NCBI GenBank assembly: GCA_023262185.1
Contig: JALRDO010000005.1
Location: forward strand, 16,204 to 80,203
DNA from: Flavobacteriaceae bacterium
GTDB lineage: Bacteria > Bacteroidota > Bacteroidia > Flavobacteriales > Flavobacteriaceae
Direction: 5' to 3'
Length of the DNA stretch: 64,000 nucleotides
The position numbers were made by a program, and so were the translations under genes. Positions 61,503 through 64,000 of this stretch are shown here, in pieces (positions within the stretch are counted from its first letter, which is position 1; every line of letters begins with the position of its first letter). The notes under the pieces were generated by a model that had not been told where the DNA came from, made no database searches, and was given only the letters and a program-made list of their open reading frames with translations.

Positions 61503-62519
61503 ATGAAAAATCTATATGTTGTAACCCTTATTGCCAGCGCCTTGACGCTCGCAAGTTGTGGTACTGCTAAAGTAGTACCCTTTGCTCATACCACCGTTCC
61601 TGATGCTCTTGATTATTCAAAAAACAATAGCTGGGCTGCGCTACCCGGTTCTTATCCTGATGCCTTAAATGCAATCGTTTCGTCAAACGAAACCAAAAAA
61701 GCTGATGTCTTTTTCATCTATCCCACGCTTTTTTCGGACAAAAAAGATCCTGCATGGAACGCCGATGTTAACGACCCAGAGGTCAGAAACGAGGTGATCG
61801 AATTGAGCGTGGCCAACCAAGCCTCTGCCTTTGCCGCGGCAGCGAATGTCTACGTGCCTTTTTACCGTCAAGCACACATTAAAATATTCAATGAAAAGCA
61901 TCGTGAACTCGTTGGATCGAGTTGGGATATTGCCTACCAAGACGTAAAACGTGCCTTTGAATATTACCTCAAGCACTATAACAATGGGCGCCCTATTATC
62001 ATCGCTGGCCATAGTCAAGGCAGCATGCACGGATCAGCGTTAGTCAAGGAATTTTTTGACGGCACAACCCTTCAAGATCAGCTCGTTGCCGCTTATTTGC
62101 CAGGGGCAGGAGTGGCACTTGACTACTTCGAAGAATTACCCCTGCTTACTGAGCCCGGTGCCATAGGCGGATTCGTCAGTTGGAACACCTACAAAATCGG
62201 CAATGTACCCAAACACCGCTATGAGACCTATTACAAAGGCAGAAGCACCACCAATCCCATCACTTGGGACGCTAGTGTTTCAACTACCCTTGAACAGCAC
62301 AAAGGCCTTTTGTATTACGACAAAGAGATTTACCCCCAGAGCTTAAACGTCGAACTCATTGACGGGATGGTTTGGGCAACCGTACCCAAAGTGCCTAAAA
62401 GATTCTTCATGCGTTTTATCAAGAATTACCACGCCTTCGATATCAACCTATTCTGGAAAGATATCAGCGATAACGCTAAACTTCGCACTCAAAAGTGGAT
62501 CAACGCGAGTAGCCAATGA
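61503..62519 (+). CDS. DUF3089 family alpha/beta-hydrolase lipoprotein
   Basis: A 338-residue protein from the ATG at 61503, which opens a lipoprotein signal (LIASALTLASCGTAK, Cys near 20). DVFFIYPTLF begins the fold and IIAGHSQGSMHGSAL holds the nucleophilic Ser, typical of DUF3089. Members are predicted serine hydrolases of unknown substrate. TACCTTTA ends 11 bases before the ATG and may be its -7 element. The stop overlaps the next start (ATGA). Confidence 0.83.
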   Translation: MKNLYVVTLIASALTLASCGTAKVVPFAHTTVPDALDYSKNNSWAALPGSYPDALNAIVSSNETKKADVFFIYPTLFSDKKDPAWNADVNDPEVRNEVIELSVANQASAFAAAANVYVPFYRQAHIKIFNEKHRELVGSSWDIAYQDVKRAFEYYLKHYNNGRPIIIAGHSQGSMHGSALVKEFFDGTTLQDQLVAAYLPGAGVALDYFEELPLLTEPGAIGGFVSWNTYKIGNVPKHRYETYYKGRSTTNPITWDASVSTTLEQHKGLLYYDKEIYPQSLNVELIDGMVWATVPKVPKRFFMRFIKNYHAFDINLFWKDISDNAKLRTQKWINASSQ

Positions 62520-62917
62520 TGCTTAAATCTGTTCTTATGTCTTTCATCGCCTTCGCAGCGGTATTGTCTTGTGAAGACGAGGCTTTGATAAAAGACGATA
62601 AGGAGTGCAGCCAAACCTATCAAGGCAGGCTGGCGCTCAAAGGGATTTGCATGAACTATGTGATTGAAGTGCTTGACCCCATCAACGAAGATTGGGTAGA
62701 GGCCGAATGGGTCAATCCTTTCGACGAAACGACTTACACCAATGCTTTTAGACTGGGATCAGTGTGTTCGTTTGACGACAGCATTAAAGAAGGAGATCTC
62801 TTTTATTTTGAGGCCAGTCTCGAGCCTTTTGAAGAGCAGCTTTGTGCGGTTTGTCAAGCCTATAGTCCAACGCCTTTTAAGACCCTTTACGTTCGCGTTT
62901 GCGATTCGAATAATTAA
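62516..62917 (+). CDS. Small Cys-rich lipoprotein, unknown
   Basis: A 133-residue predicted lipoprotein (SFIAFAAVLSC lipobox). The mature part has seven or more cysteines besides the lipidated one (for example KECSQTY, KGICMNY, CAVCQAY, VRVCDSN), suggesting disulfides in the periplasm. No family is recognised. It overlaps the DUF3089 gene by four bases and is expected to be co-translated. Confidence 0.65.
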   Translation: MMLKSVLMSFIAFAAVLSCEDEALIKDDKECSQTYQGRLALKGICMNYVIEVLDPINEDWVEAEWVNPFDETTYTNAFRLGSVCSFDDSIKEGDLFYFEASLEPFEEQLCAVCQAYSPTPFKTLYVRVCDSNN

Positions 62918-62930
62918 GCCTTATGAGTAC

Positions 62931-62938
62931 TACATTTA
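62931..62938 (+). promoter_or_regulatory. Candidate -7 element TACATTTA before the Crp-like gene
   Basis: Seven of eight matches to TAnnTTTG, 16 bases before the ATG at 62955. It supports 62955 as the ancestral start of the Crp-like gene. Confidence 0.4.
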
Positions 62939-62954
62939 CGTTTCAATCACGCTC

Positions 62955-63020
62955 ATGAAACACCTTCTAATAGAAACGGTACAGCGCCATGTAAATTTAG
63001 ATGCCGATGAGCAGCGCTAA
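62955..63020 (+). pseudogene. Detached N-terminal segment of the Crp/Fnr-like gene (21 codons, ends in TAA)
   Basis: From the ATG at 62955 the reading frame MKHLLIETVQRHVNLDADEQR ends in TAA at 63018, then CTC, then the ATG at 63024 in the same frame. The 21 residues look like the first helix of a cyclic-nucleotide-binding domain, as in other Bacteroidota Crp proteins. Read through the stop, it joins smoothly to the next frame. Either a nonsense mutation, an error in the sequence, or a short leader peptide for coupled translation. Confidence 0.55.
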
Positions 63021-63023
63021 CTC

Positions 63024-63554
63024 ATGAAGGCATTTACGCTACAAACGGTAAGACGCGGAGAGCTGTGGCTAAAGGAGGGTGAAGACACGCCTTACCTCGC
63101 CCTTGTAGGGTCGGGATGCCTCTACTCTTATAACTTAGACGAAAAGGGCAATCAAACCCCTTTACAATTCGCTACAAAGTGGTGGTGGATCACCGACCTT
63201 TATGCCTATTTAACCTGTCAGAAGGCCACCCAAAGCATTAAGGCCATAGAGACAAGCGAGATCATAGTGATCACTCGTGGGGAACAAGAAAAATTATTTG
63301 AAGCGATTCCGAAGCTTGAACGCTTCTTTCGCATTATCACTGAAAATGCACTAGTGAGTAGTCGTAAACGCGCCCTTGATTTCATCCACCTCGATGCGCG
63401 TCAGCGCTATCTTGAATTTGAAAACAAACATCGCGATCTATTGCAAACTCTGCCGCAAAAACTCATCGCCAAATACATCGGAATGACCCCCGAGTTTCTA
63501 TCTAAACTACGACGCGAACTCATTGAAGAAGAGCGTCAAAATCCCAAGAAATAA
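63024..63554 (+). CDS. Crp/Fnr family transcriptional regulator (N-terminus cut by in-frame stop)
   Basis: A 176-residue frame continuing the segment at 62955 after TAA-CTC. The cNMP-binding beta-roll (about 5-100) is marked by RRGELWLKEGEDTPYLALVGSG and the C-terminal part holds a winged-helix-type LPQKLIAKYIGMTPEFLSKLRREL. A full Bacteroidota Crp protein is about 190-200 residues; with the N-terminal piece this one is 199 plus the stop position. The ligand-binding loop lacks the classical CRP cAMP residues. The stop lies three bases before this ATG, so termination-reinitiation could still produce a nearly full protein lacking the first helix. Whether it is functional is open. Confidence 0.75.
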   Translation: MKAFTLQTVRRGELWLKEGEDTPYLALVGSGCLYSYNLDEKGNQTPLQFATKWWWITDLYAYLTCQKATQSIKAIETSEIIVITRGEQEKLFEAIPKLERFFRIITENALVSSRKRALDFIHLDARQRYLEFENKHRDLLQTLPQKLIAKYIGMTPEFLSKLRRELIEEERQNPKK

Positions 63555-63566
63555 AAGGTGTCTCCG

Positions 63567-63574
63567 TATCTTTG
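63567..63574 (+). promoter_or_regulatory. -7 promoter element TATCTTTG
   Basis: An exact TAnnTTTG match 18 bases before the ATG at 63592, marking the start of the methyltransferase gene. Confidence 0.55.
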
Positions 63575-63591
63575 CATCCAGAATAATTGCT

Positions 63592-64000
63592 ATGAAAGAC
63601 TTCTGGAATGCGCGTTACGGTCAAGAGGCCTATGCCTACGGAACTGAACCTAACGTCTTTTTTAAATCTCGGATTGACACCTTAAATCCAGGCCGACTCT
63701 TATTGCCGGCAGAGGGAGAAGGACGCAACGCTGTTTACGCCGCATCGAAAGGATTTCAGGTGAGCGCTTACGATTGGTCTGAAGCTGCCTGTGCTAAGGC
63801 AGCAAAATTGGCTGAAAAACACAATGTCGAGCTCGATTACCAAGTGTGTAGCTTGAGCGATTTGACCTACCCCGAGGCTCACTTCGATGCGCTTGCCATG
63901 GTCTATGTGCATTTTCCGGAGCCCATCAGAACCTCAAACCTCAAGCGCTTATTAGGCATGCTGAAACCTGGCGGATCTTTCATTTTTGAGGGCTTCAGCG
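63592..64000 (+). CDS. SAM-dependent methyltransferase (TehB/TPMT-like), partial at right edge
   Basis: The first 136 codons of a gene running off the window, in frame from the ATG at 63592. It starts MKDFWNARYGQEAYAYGTEP and then shows the class I motif I LLLPAEGEGRNAVYAA, an acidic residue after the second strand (AYDWSE), and LGMLKPGGSFIFEGF (motif III region). The FWNARY and YGTEPN start is typical of the small methyltransferases related to tellurite-resistance TehB and thiopurine methyltransferase. The true substrate is unknown. Confidence 0.85.
   Translation, partial: MKDFWNARYGQEAYAYGTEPNVFFKSRIDTLNPGRLLLPAEGEGRNAVYAASKGFQVSAYDWSEAACAKAAKLAEKHNVELDYQVCSLSDLTYPEAHFDALAMVYVHFPEPIRTSNLKRLLGMLKPGGSFIFEGFS

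Noticed and set aside
62742..62954. A + strand frame running from within the small lipoprotein gene into the Crp-like N-terminal segment
   Set aside because: Its first two thirds are an out-of-frame reading of the lipoprotein gene. Only the part from the ATG at 62955 resembles a Crp protein.

Overview
The window is a gene-dense piece of a Bacteroidota chromosome, most likely a marine or aquatic member of Flavobacteriia/Flavobacteriales. The evidence is family-level: a NagB deaminase fused to a PIG-L domain, the Bacteroidota-typical families DUF3667, DUF4212, CtlX and CarboxypepD_reg, PspC next to PadR, almost no Shine-Dalgarno sequences, and many starts preceded within 4-25 nt by TAnnTTTG, the -7 element of Bacteroidota promoters. 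I see no rRNA, tRNA, CRISPR, intact insertion sequence or prophage. No gap between genes exceeds about 260 bases.

Layout. 1-7.7 kb: amino-sugar region with a NagX-like acyltransferase (cut by the left edge), a carboxypeptidase-regulatory-domain protein, and a five-gene run nagB/PIG-L, GH20 hexosaminidase, PhyH dioxygenase, SDR, CutC. 7.7-13.9 kb: TsdA-like dihaem cytochrome, TsaC/Sua5, a CDF metal exporter, a small lipoprotein, a KtrB/KtrA-type K+ uptake pair and a pterin carbinolamine dehydratase. 13.9-25.8 kb: periplasmic Ntn-hydrolase, two fatty-acid-hydroxylase-superfamily proteins (one strongly resembling alkylglycerol monooxygenase) around a DASS carboxylate transporter, two pentein-fold arginine/citrulline-type hydrolases, an M24 peptidase, DUF488, DUF456 and a PadR-PspC pair. 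25.8-38.7 kb: a helical-repeat hypothetical protein, then branched-chain amino acid synthesis as two convergent operons, leuA-leuC-leuD-second synthase-leuB (+) and ilvD-ilvB-ilvN-ilvC (-), meeting at a strong hairpin terminator. 38.9-48.1 kb: exported hydrolases (PIG-L, two M20 peptidases, histidine phosphatase, metallo-beta-lactamase fold, a second penicillin-acylase-type enzyme) and small membrane proteins. 48.2-52.3 kb: a lysine-degradation operon (saccharopine dehydrogenase, DUF1338/HglS, ALDH7, SdpI). 52.3-57.4 kb: bactofilin and an acetate uptake/activation region (acs, two-subunit symporter, IS1 InsA-like DNA-binding protein). 57.7-64 kb: PiT phosphate transporter with PhoU-like tail, 5'-nucleotidase-type lipoprotein, DUF3089 hydrolase, a small lipoprotein, a Crp/Fnr regulator interrupted by an in-frame stop, and a methyltransferase cut by the right edge.

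Most notable: an in-frame TAA splitting the Crp-like regulator; a near-identical 19-nt motif upstream of both branched-chain operons; perfect inverted repeats at the start of the lysine operon and next to the InsA-like gene; a bacterial alkylglycerol-monooxygenase-like protein a few genes from a pterin-recycling enzyme; a fused NagB whose usual catalytic Asp is Thr; and ten of eleven convergent gene junctions that overlap or are separated by only a few bases. No single locus looks like a wholly new defence or mobile system. The best candidates for undescribed biology are regulatory (BCAA motif, lysine operator, InsA-derived protein) and the ether-lipid/pterin association.
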